Under the pieces are notes generated by a model, which saw only the letters and a program-made list of their open reading frames with translations, was not told the origin of the DNA and did not search any database. From Calycina herbarum (Eukaryota > Ascomycota > Leotiomycetes > Helotiales > Pezizellaceae), in contig LLEY01000069.1 of assembly GCA_001414485.1 (NCBI GenBank), positions 62,001-126,000 on the forward strand: a DNA stretch of 64,000 nucleotides. The letters run 5' to 3'. Position numbers and translations under genes: made by a program. Of this stretch, positions 12,901 through 23,241 are shown one piece after another. Within the stretch, counting starts at the first letter, position 1. Each line of letters begins with the position of its first letter.

Positions 12901-13513
12901 TGAAGCCGAAAGAGGGCCATTCGGATCGTATGCTCCTAAAATAAACGTCAATAACGCAAATACTCATCCATAATCCAAACATCTCAACTTACCCATTGGC
13001 AAGCTGCCTCGGTGCCAGAGGACAAGTTCCATTTACCAACACATCACAAAACCTCTCCCCACCGTCATTATTCCATGGCTCGTACGTCAGAACATTGACC
13101 TTGTTGAATATAGTTGCCGCTTTGGACTGGTTGACTGCTCTCAGATCCGGTCTGGGTTCATCTATAATCTTCCCTCCTCTGGCTGTATCATTGAGATCAC
13201 CCCAATATTGGGTGTCGTTCCAAGCTGGCAAGTCTTGTGGCAGTATTATACTCGTAGGACCTGATCCTGTAACATTTACCCAAACCTGCACATTCAAATT
13301 ATGTTTCGGATCCTTCGTATCGAAGACGGCATCCATGTACAGTGGCACAAGTTGTAATTGTAATGGCGTATCGTTTTGAACCGATTCGGAAAGGCAGTTG
13401 TCGAATTCGATGTTGACGGCCGCGGTTGGCAGGATCCAAAGACTGAGAATCAGTATCAGAAATGAAGTCAATCTGCCAAACGATCCCCTTTGCCCCCATC
13501 TCGAAAGGGCCAT
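9902..13513 (-). CDS. TRP-like membrane channel with ML-like lumenal domain
   Basis: Two exons on the minus strand, 12993-13513 and 9902-12935, joined across a 57-bp intron (GTAAGT...TTTTAG) to give 1184 residues. Residues 1-32 are a signal peptide (FLILILSLWILPTAAV). Residues 33 to about 185 match the ML-like N-terminal domain of fungal TRP-like proteins, with several Asn glycosylation sites and a Cys pair (FCDVLVNGTC). Eight or nine hydrophobic spans follow to about residue 630, including VWAGMAIWLLIIIAATLAL and IAQLVVLVICEVIFILTLHAF. The last 550 residues are a disordered cytosolic tail rich in Ser, Pro, Arg and Gly. The family (Flc/Pkd2-like) acts in plasma or internal membranes in calcium and flavin transport and cell wall integrity. 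The frame stays open upstream to an ATG at 14080; 13513 is chosen because it puts the signal peptide at the N terminus. Confidence 0.92.
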
Positions 13514-15371
13514 ATTTACGGGTAGCCGCGTCGTCGAGGGTGTAGGTCTAGAATTCGAGATCGAGATCGGAAATCGTCCTTCCAGATCTAGCCCAACCGT
13601 ATGCCTCCTCTGCCTTTCCCATCCCCTCGCTTGCCACTGCCATGCATCTCTCTCCTTGACCGACTGTGTCATCGCGTCGTCGTCGTGGCTGGGACTCCTT
13701 CTCTCACTTCGCACATGGTCATCGCGGTGGTGATCCTGAATGGCCTTCGGGCGGGATCTCGACTTTTCCATAGCATTGATATTCACAGACGTCGCAACAT
13801 CGACGAGGAGCGCTGGGGGAACCGCATACAACAACGAAGCTAACAGCATGCAGGTAGGTGAATTCTTATTGCTCAACACGCCATGATTTGCTTTTCTAGG
13901 TGCAGGTGGCAGAGCTGGAGCTGGGAAGAAAAACAACGTGAGAGGAAGAACCTGGAGATCAACGCAGCAACGATGACGGGGCTGCCAATGCAGCAAGCGT
14001 GCAACTCTGCAAGTGGCTCGTTGATGAGCAAGATGAAACGAATCGGGAGGTGCTTTTCTTTCGTATCGTATCGGCCCCAAAATTATCCGCTCTGATCGAC
14101 CCTACGCGCCACAATTAATTGTACGCCCGGCGAGCCTTTGCCGATTTTCAATTTGACGTCGTCGAAGGAAATACGGAAGAAAAGGAGGCTCAAGGACACA
14201 GGCGATGCAAACGACAGTAATGGGTGGTTTAGAGTTGTGTTGGTGAGAGACTAGAAAGGTCCGTCTTTCCACTGCGGCGGCGTAGGGTAGTATCAGAGTC
14301 CAGTGCCGACCGACCACTTGTTGATTAGGGGGCCAGAGTCAGTCATCAAGTCCTGTTGAGTAAACCAGGAAAAATCAAGGCAAATCTTCCAAGGTCCAGG
14401 ACAAGGACGCCAAAATGCAATGCGTATCTTTCAGTCCGGGGCACGCAACCTCGTATTCTCAACTAGACATTTACCAACCTTTAGCTGACCAGGTTTCTGG
14501 ACCTATCAAAGCCATATTTTCAGGGGTAAGCAGATCTCCAATAACCCGTACTCCGGTCCGTATCCAGCCCAAACCCGCACTGTACTATACCCCCTTTTAA
14601 AGTCTATTTATCCAAAATATTCTCAGTTACATCATACCACAAGTTAATTTCTCAAATTTCCTTTCAAACATTCACGCATTCACAGACAAAATCCGCATTC
14701 CAAACAGAGGGCAAAGCCTCCACAAGGAATTTCCCGGCCCACGTCCCCTCTCGAGAATCCAAACACAATTGGATGAACGAACCTACACCCAAAAACTTAA
14801 ATCCTATTTTTAGCAACCAGGAAACAGATCCAACCCCAACTCAGCCTCGGAACGACTCAAGGGTTTCCTTGGCATATGACGCCCTCGACCGTTGTTTGTA
14901 GCCCGCTAACGAATTAGCATCGCGCCCACGTCAAAAACATCGCTTCGTATACGGGCTAGACGAGTCAAATACCCTTCTGACGTCTGTCAACCGTCAAAGC
15001 TTTGTTTACTACTCGACTCGGCTACTAGTCTATGAAAAGAGAACAAGTAGTTGATCACCAAGTGAACCTAGTACTTACTAAGTCTCAGTAGAAGAGCTCG
15101 AATCCCCACTTAACTCACTCATCTCACTGTGCGAAGTTTAGTTTCTAATCAATTATTTCTGTGCGGTGCTGCTTAATTGGAATTTTCCATTTTATGTTGT
15201 GTTGAGACAAAAAGCAGAAAAGTTGCTTGCAAGAACTCCCTGTGTGGTTTGGTTTTAAGACAAAGGCGTATGAAGAAAAGAAAAAAAGCTTGAACTCCTC
15301 CCCATATGCATACCCACCAATCCTAAAATAACAATTTTCACCTCCATGCCTCCCCCCAACCCAATTACTAT
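13514..15371. other. Intergenic region: TRP-like 5' leader and SPT5 3' region
   Basis: Open minus-strand frame from 13514 to 14080 continues the TRP-like ORF but has no domain-like content and probably lies in the 5' leader. The remainder up to 15371 shows no gene. Confidence 0.6.
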
Positions 15372-18300
15372 CTAATCAACATATCTCGGTCCCTCATCAT
15401 AATTCGCAGCCGGCGTCTCAGGCATCCCATAAGCCCCAGGCGTAGGCGCACCATAATATCCCTGTTGCCCACCCGGAGTAGGAGCATCCATAGCCTGAGG
15501 CGTAGGAGCCCCCCAACCACCCCATCCCGGAGCCGGCGTGGGAGCCGCCCCAGGCGTAGGCGCGTTATACGGTGCCGGCGTCGGAGCAGAATAGGCGCCT
15601 GGAGTTGGGGCATTCATCGCAGCAGGCGTGGGAGCAGACATATGGTTACCAGGTGTAGGAGCATCATATGAGTTATTGCCTCCCCAGCCTTGACCACCCG
15701 AAGGTTGGTTTGCACCCCAACTCTCGGCTGCTGGTGTGGGTTGGTTGTAGGCTGGGGTTTTGGAACCCCATGCATCTCCTCCTCCACTGCCGGAATAGCC
15801 TGGAGTTTTGGAACCTGCGTCGAAGCCACTTGACATTCCGTAGGCTGGAGTTTTGGCTCCCGATGACCAGGCTGGAGTTCGGTTGCCTCCTCCGTATGAT
15901 GTTCGACTGCCGTCATGTGGATTGGTTGTTCGGGATCCATCAGCCCAAGCAGGCGTTCGGCCTCCGTTGTTGTCGGGCGCTTTCCAGGCGGGTGTTCGTC
16001 CGCCATTTGCCATAGCAGGTGCTATACATGTTAGTAAAATTCGAGAATAATAGTGAAAAAATGACTTACTTCGGTTATTGCCCCAAGCTGGAGTTCGGCC
16101 AGTGTCACCACCAGCTGCAGGTGTGCGCCCACCATCCCATCCACTTCCTCCATGAGGGGTAGCACCTCCACGTCCTCCTCCTCTCGGGGTGAAACCTCCT
16201 CTGCCACCTCTCGAGTTGGGATCGATCGAAGCACCAGTAAGTCTATCTTTGAAAGCCAAGGCATCCTTTGGTACGTTGACTGTCTTGTTTTTGGTGTGGA
16301 GTTCAACACGTGCATTGTTGTCGGAAGTCTCCTTCACGATACCGAGCAGTCCCTTATAAGGTCCTTTTCGGATTGTGACGGTTTGGCCAATTGAACGATC
16401 TCTTCCGAAGGATTTTGGAGGTGGCATATCCCCGCCAGCAGCACCACCGGTGTTGCGCTTCATTGCTGGGTTCATTGAAGTCAGATCAGGTCCAGCACTG
16501 ACTGTGGTAACACCCTTCGCAGCGACACTGTTGACAGCGTTGGTGCGCGTAACGAAAATGCCTGCATTCTTGCTCTGGGAAGAGCTACGAAGGTAAAGAT
16601 AAGTTCGATGGATATGGATAATCTTTCCGACTCTGCCTTCTCCGCCATGCTCCTTGACGTTCTCATCCAGCTTGATCTCATGGCCATTGCGGTCAGTAGC
16701 AATGCCACCGCCCCTTTGTTTCTCCACTTTGTTGGAGATTTGAGATGGCATGACTGTTCGTGTCTGATTATTCTGATCCAAGACAACCATTGATTCCCGA
16801 TCAACCTTGACAATACAGGCAACAGTGGCTGCATCTAGTTGAACCAAGTCCCAAAGCTCATACTGGCCAAGAGATCCACCTCCACCAGAGTCGCTTGCTT
16901 CTCGCAAATCCTTGCTGAATACCGTAATTTCAGCGTTTCCTTGATCGCTCAGGAGAGTGACACGATCTTCGACAATTTTGACCACCATACCAACCTCGTC
17001 ACGGTATCGACTGCCACCAATGACTTTCACGTGGTCACCCTCTCTGAATCTCTTTCGTAGCCCCTTGGTAGGGACCTCGATAGTTTGACCTTTCAAAGCA
17101 CCTTCTGTGACCTTCATCGAGACAATATCACTTCGGATAGAGATGGCTTTACCCATAACTCCCTTTTGCTCGCCATCGTAGACCTCGATGATGTCGCCAG
17201 GTTGGTATGACGCATTTGCAGTACTCGCTTTAAGACTCGCAGCAAGAGCATTCAAATCGAGATTTTCGGTACCATCTTCAGCGCCGGACGCAAATCTGGT
17301 CACTTCTTCCAATGTTGGATTGACATCTTTGACGTTAATGACCTGGAGTTTTACATCCTTTTCGACGAAACCGTTAACATACTCATCTCCGAGGTATGAC
17401 CAGGTTTTTGTTTGGGGATTTCCTTGCAAATATTTGGCGTGCCTTTTCTTTGCGTCAACCTCCGAAAATAGTCGCTGTGGTGGTCTAGGGCCCGCTGCAG
17501 CTCGCTTTCTCTTTCCGCTATCTGGGCCTGCATTCGCATCTTCGTGCATACCATAATCCAGACGAGGCACATATCGAACTCGTAGTTCTAGACCGGTGTC
17601 TGTTACATCGATAACCTGTGCAAGATCTCCGGCATACTTAGGGGGGCGCTTTAGCCGAACGTAAGCTCCAGGTTCTAGGGCAGGAGTTTTCGAAACTCTG
17701 AGAAGGTCCGGCATTTCCTTGATCTCAATCATCTCCATCTTCGTTCGAGGGTATACGTTCATGAGACCATCCATGGCAGTCAAAATATCCGAAGACCGCT
17801 GGGCTTCCACATAAATAAATCCCTTCATGGTTGATTGTGTACCACCTCGTTCGAAAGCAGATGTGATTGCAAGTTCGTCCTTGGTGCCCATTTTCTCTTC
17901 TACTCGTTTCATGATGGAGAAAATGGCCTCTCTTTCCTTGCCCTCTTTACACCTAACTGCCCAGATACTTGGATCATTGATACTAGGGAGAAGAAGTCGT
18001 CTTGGCACCACATCGGAATCACCCAGACCTCTGCCGTTTCTACTTTTATTGGCGTATCGTAATCGCAAGGCTTCGGCTTGTTGTTCCGCATCCATGCTTG
18101 CCTCAATCTCACGCTGTCTGTCCAATTCTCTGTGCCGTCTATCGTCCATCTCACCACCCGCTGGGAGATCTGCCATATCATCGGGATGGGTATCTGCAAT
18201 GAAATTGTCTCGGATTTCATTCTCATCATCGTCGTTCTCGTCTTCGTCTTCATCCTCATCTACTTCGGCTTCGACATCGAGGAAAACATTTCGATTGCTT

Positions 18301-18739
18301 CGCTTTACGCGCTTTCTTTTGGGACCCTACAATTGGTAAGTAACCGCAAATTGACAACCTATAGGTCATGCCCAGGATGAAAAATCCCTAGGCAGCCATC
18401 TCGCCCCAGCTGTTGCTCTCGAAGGGTAAAACCTACTGAGATTTCCTCTTCATCCTCATCCTCTTCGTCGTCTTCCTCATCGTCCTCCTCCCCACCTTCC
18501 TCGTCATCCTCATCATCATTTCGTGATGGTCGCGCTCTTTCATTGTCGCCATCCCCATCCTCAGAATCATTATCATTGCTCACCCGTCCTTTCGATGCCT
18601 CATTTTGGATTTGCGCGCCGGCATCGTCGTCGTCGTCTCCGCCCTCGCCATCAGAGACATCGGCAGGTTGGGGATTGAAGTTATCATCTTCCTCGTCGCT
18701 GTCGTCTAGATTTTGATTGAGAAGGTTGGCGGTCGACAT
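15372..18739 (-). CDS. SPT5: Transcription elongation factor SPT5
   Basis: Three exons on the minus strand: 18437-18739, 16070-18326 and 15372-16021. Introns are 109 bp (GTAGGT donor) and 48 bp (GTAAGT), giving 1069 residues, the usual fungal length. Residues 1-150 are extremely acidic (Asp/Glu runs) with a basic [10 protein letters not shown] nuclear signal after the first splice. The NGN domain starts near residue 220 ([20 protein letters not shown]) and contains [13 protein letters not shown] motifs follow, for example [40 protein letters not shown] and [20 protein letters not shown]. From about residue 830 the C-terminal repeat region has two kinds of repeats, G-[GS]-[RK]-TPAW/TPAY and APTPG/APTPA, expected phosphorylation sites of Bur1/Cdk9-type kinases. 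With Spt4 it binds RNA polymerase II to support processivity. Splicing at 16022-16069 restores an NRTPA repeat. Confidence 0.97.
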
Positions 18740-19732
18740 GTTGCTGGTTTGCGATCGAGGGGAGGACGTAGAGACAGTATTTGTAGTCGGAAACTGGAGA
18801 GGGTTTTGGATTTAGGCAGCAATCCGTGACCAAGGGTGTGCAGGAGATGGTCCTAAGCTTCCAGTCGAGGAGATGGTGTGCAGGTAAGGTAATGGAGGGG
18901 AGTTGCAGTGCTTTGTACTTTCAAAGGTTGAAGACAGAAGCTCGAGATCTGAAAGGGGGCTAGTCCTAATTAGGCCATGAGATGGGATCCTTGATCCTTG
19001 TCAACTCGTCAAGGAAAAACCTTTCTCCATTCACCTAAACTTCTCAAATAAACTTCCCAAGTGAATTTAGAGTCGATAACTTTTCATCTTTACTGTATAT
19101 GCATTGCACTCAGTGTGAGAAAAATTCCTTATTACCCACCGGTACTCTAAGTAACTCTGAGTAGAGTAGAGTATTCTATTACTCTATCATCTCTCACGCT
19201 AAATGCAGTCTGTCTTTTTATACCTCTTATCTAATCGAGGAACTTCACTAGAACCTAGTAATAAACCACAATTAAACCTCACCAACCACACAACAAAACT
19301 ACAGCTCCACTCAACTCCCCAAATTCACTTTCCATCCATTAAGAATACCGTTATATTTCCCCTCTTCCTCTCTATCTCAGTATATAATTCTCTCAATCTC
19401 CTTATCTGCACCCCCCAAAAGCTACTTAACATGGATATCAACCTCTCTCGCAAAACAAAATGCTCTCGCTCAAAAAAGCATAAATAAAGATCGTAAAGAA
19501 GCAAACATCAACCCCCACCCTAAAAAAAAAACGCCCTGAAAATGCATCAAAAAATCATCCCATATAAAACGTTGAATCTAATATATCCAACAAGAAAAAT
19601 ACCAGAAGAGAAGAAAACCCCCTTTCTTGCTTGCTTCCCAAACCATGCAAAATAATCTCATAAAAAATTCGCTCAATCATTCAAAGAGGTAGTAGAAGAA
19701 GAAGAAGAAGAAAAAATGAGAATTCAAATCAT
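18740..19732. other. Intergenic region upstream of SPT5
   Basis: SPT5 5' leader and promoter plus the 3' region of the next minus-strand gene. Contains a short GAA/GAG-type repeat near 19692-19715. The ORF at 19203-19487 has no recognisable content. Confidence 0.6.
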
Positions 19733-22700
19733 CTATCTCCTCACAGATCCCATTCGAGAAGCCACCTTGGCGGGCGCCGGAAGAGTTTGCGTAAACTTAT
19801 CACGCTCTGCGAACAACCAAACGATTAGCCCAAGCCCACAGAGAAAGGTAACACAACTTCGAAAAGCCAGGTGGCCAGGATAGATGGGGAAAAAGGGAGG
19901 AAAAACATACCACTCTCCGTCTCGAAAACAATAGTAATATCATCATGCTCCCCCGGATACTCCGGGACATCCAAACAAACAAACTCATGATCACTAACAC
20001 CCTCCATCTTCCTCGGCTTCGGCATAGCAAACTTGGCATCCACAATCTTCAGAATATATTTCCCGCTCTTCCCCGACGTCTCAAAGATATCCGTCGATTT
20101 GAGCGGGAAAGACATACAATCACCATGACTGAAGCCCTCAAAGAAGGCCAGGAGTTGGATGACTTTCTCCCGTCGCACGACTTGCAATCGTGTCGCGTTG
20201 GCGTCCCATTTCTTGTAGATGGGTACTACCATTCTTCGACGGGCAATGTTGAAAGAGGTAGCCATGCCATCGTAGAGGACGACAAAGCCAGTGAGGGCCG
20301 CTTGGAACATATGGAGATCTTGAAGGCCGGGGAAGAGGTATGTGCGCACTGAATGGGCCTTCCCAATAGAATCCAGTAACTGCGCAAGCTCATGTGGAAG
20401 TTCGTGAGAAACTTGAGATTCCACAACTGATAAGGTCATATCCTGTTGAGGTTCTCGGAAGATCTTCAGTTCCTTTGAAATCTTGACGTCGAGACGGATT
20501 TTCAATTCTCCCGTCCCAACGTTGATTCTATCCGTCAGACTACCGGTTTTGAAATCCAGAGCCACACGCAAACTCGGAGACAGAACGGCTTTGTTGCTTT
20601 CTAGATCACCTTCATCCTCGTTGATTACGCGGAATCCTTTCCAGTCCAGTGTTTTGAGACAATTTTGGTCTTTGGAGTCCTGAGTGTAAGCCGCGAGAGA
20701 AAATGCTCTCATCGGTGCTTCAGCAACAATCTCCTCACCACGTCCGAGGGCGGTACCGGTGATAAGTTGATGAAGGCGGGCTCTTTGGGAGGGGTCATCG
20801 AAAGTCAAGATGATTTTGTAATTTGACTTTGATGTTGCAATTTTCAGTAGCATAGCTGGCGAGCCGTCTTCACCGCGAAGGAATCCAAATTGAATGGGAA
20901 GATTCGGTGGCAAGTTTTCGTCAATGCCCCTGACACTTTTGGTCTTTGGGTGAGTATTCAAGGCAATTCGGTAACCCCGGTGGAATGTAACGGCACCAGC
21001 AGCACCTGGTACAGTTTGTGTCTTCTCAAATAACCTGAAATGGCAATGTGGTAACGGCTCCTTGGGGAATCTAGACTCGGGATTGGTGTCGATGTACTGG
21101 AAGCTCTTAAGAATAACCTCGAATGCAATAACTTCGTCCCGGCGCTGAACGAGAGCCGCGTGGACCTTGGCTTGATACTCGTACATTCCCAAAACCATTC
21201 TGTAATCTTGCTCGGAGCAGTTGAGACGAAGAGTAAATCCTCTAGGCAAAGATACCCTGATTGAATCACTTTTCTGTTGCCAAGAGACGTCACTCCATGT
21301 TGGCCCACGACTACTATCTGCAGAGATGCAAAGTTTCAACCCGCCATCTTGACTTGCGATGATGGCTGATAATACTCTCTCCTTCTGTCCGCGAACCAAA
21401 GATACCAAGACAGGGCATCGATAATGTTCGGCATCTTCTGACAGTACTGCTTCTGCAAATACTCGTCCGAAGTGAAAGTCTCGGCTTGTATCTCCAAGTG
21501 GGAATGTATCTGAAAGACCCAGCGTCAGATTCGGCCGCTGACTTGAAACCAAATATTGGCTTCCTTCGTGTGGTGTGAAAATTGAATTGTCTATTCCTTG
21601 CATCAGTGGTGCATCATTGGCATCTTGAGGCAGGAAGCCATTCCGTTTCATGGACATAGCCAACTTCCTCAAGCTGGATAAAATACCCTGTCTGGACTCC
21701 AGAATAGAAGCCAATTTGGAGTCTCTTTCTGCTCCAGATGGGTCTAATATCTCTTGGCGCTGCCCGGCAACATTCTCTGTGATCCAGAGCGACTTGGCAA
21801 GATCCGCATGCGCTTGTTGGAGTGCAAAAAGTCTGCGTCTTTGACCTTCAGGTGTTGATGGTCGATCCCGCACAGTGGCCTCTAAACTCATCCTACCTTT
21901 CAGGAACCACCATAGAGATATCCTAGTGAGTTCTTCCAGGGTGCAGTTTGAAAGTGGCTTGACTGATTCGGTAGATAAACGGAACAAAGTGAACATGTGT
22001 GATACACGAGCGGCAAATTCCTGCACAGCTTCGTCAGCGACTGCGAGGGCGGCCCCTTGCAGAGTTGTGTTACTGCGGGACAATGCTGCCGAACCCCCAG
22101 TAAAGCTTTGCTGGGACGAATTGTTATAGGAAAATGGAGGAGGCCTCTCAGCCGGATGTCCTTGTTGAGCTGTGCTGCTATAAGAGGGAACAGGACTGGC
22201 GTTAAAGCTTCCTTGCTGCGTGGAGGAACGAGACATCGGAGCAGGGCTTTCCAATATCGGAGTATTTCTTTGAGAAGCTATAGAGGACTGGTGTGTTGGT
22301 TGCAGTGAATCGGGAATACTAGTCGTTGATGTGGAGATGATACTATTTCGCATTGTATTAATTCGCAACTGCTTCATTTGCGGTGACAATCCTGGGTCGT
22401 CCATTTGGTCGCCAACTGGTTCATCTTTCACGGGAGAAGCTTGTACCAAAGCCCTCCCCTCACCACCAGACCGCATCTCTGCTCTAACCCTTGCGGCAAA
22501 AGAAGTTGGGTCGTAGGGGTCGGATTTGGTGGGGGTAGGATTCATCGAACCATTTCCATTTCCATTTCCATTTCCTGTAGGACTTTCTCGATGACTGCTC
22601 CCAAAGCTTTCCACCGAGTCGTTCTTCTCTAAAATTGAGAAGCCAGTCTGGGTCCGTTTCAGAGGCCCTGGTTGAAAAGAGTCTCCAGGATCCAAATTCA

Positions 22701-23241
22701 TAGGGTTTTCCACCGCACTGGCATTTGGGCTACGGCCCCGGAAATCTGGTGGTGGTTGATTGTAACTGTTTTGATTATGTTGATTGTGACCAGATTGATG
22801 CCCCGCCGTTGGGTGTGTGTTTGCCCTCAGACGGACTCCAATCTCTGCGACAGGCGACATGGCTTCATCGCCACCCTCTCCAATGACCTCTGGTTTCTCA
22901 TTTGCAAATCGAACAACCAGGCCCTTCCTGCTTCTTTTTGGACTCGCAGATCGTCTTCGTGGTGGTGGTCGTGCGTTTGTAATTTCGGAGGCCTTGGGCC
23001 ATCGAGAGGCATTTGAGGTATCAATCCGAGTCAATGGCGGTGGATTGAAGTTCTGGTGCTGGTCAGGAGAGAATTGGCTGGGCGAAACTGGCATCATCTG
23101 TAGCTTGTCTGAAGGTCCATGGAGAAAGTCGTCCACGCTGACCTCGTTGTCTGCTGGTTTCCTCTCCTTGTCCTTGAAGAGCTTCCCCATGAACCGACTC
23201 TTTGACTTCTTCTCCTCCTTGCCTGTATGTGCTTCCTCCAT
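19733..23241 (-). CDS. Large protein of unknown function, probable scaffold/signalling
   Basis: Two exons on the minus strand, 19911-23241 and 19733-19806, with a 104-bp intron (GTATGT donor). The splice AGT-G to AG-CGT leads to a basic C terminus ending SRMGSVRR, for 1134 residues. Residues 1-35 are charged (KEEKKSKSRFMGKLFKDKER); then comes about 350 residues of disordered Ser/Pro/Asn-rich sequence, including a GNGNGNGN run encoded by a hexanucleotide repeat. The folded part begins near residue 390 with a helical segment (EAVQEFAARVSHMFTLFRL and LEELTRISLWWFLKGRMSLE) and continues as mixed alpha/beta sequence to the end. There is no signal peptide, membrane span, kinase or GTPase motif. I do not recognise the family and assign no function. 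If the intron is not spliced, the frame ends after 27 other residues at 19825. Confidence 0.85.
22550..22575. repeat. CCATTT hexanucleotide repeat
   Basis: Four full copies of a 6-bp unit inside the disordered N-terminal part of the minus-strand gene, read as alternating Gly-Asn. Length variation would not disturb frame. Confidence 0.85.

Noticed and set aside
13514..14080. N-terminal extension of the TRP-like protein
   Set aside because: Would bury the signal peptide inside the protein; content is not domain-like.
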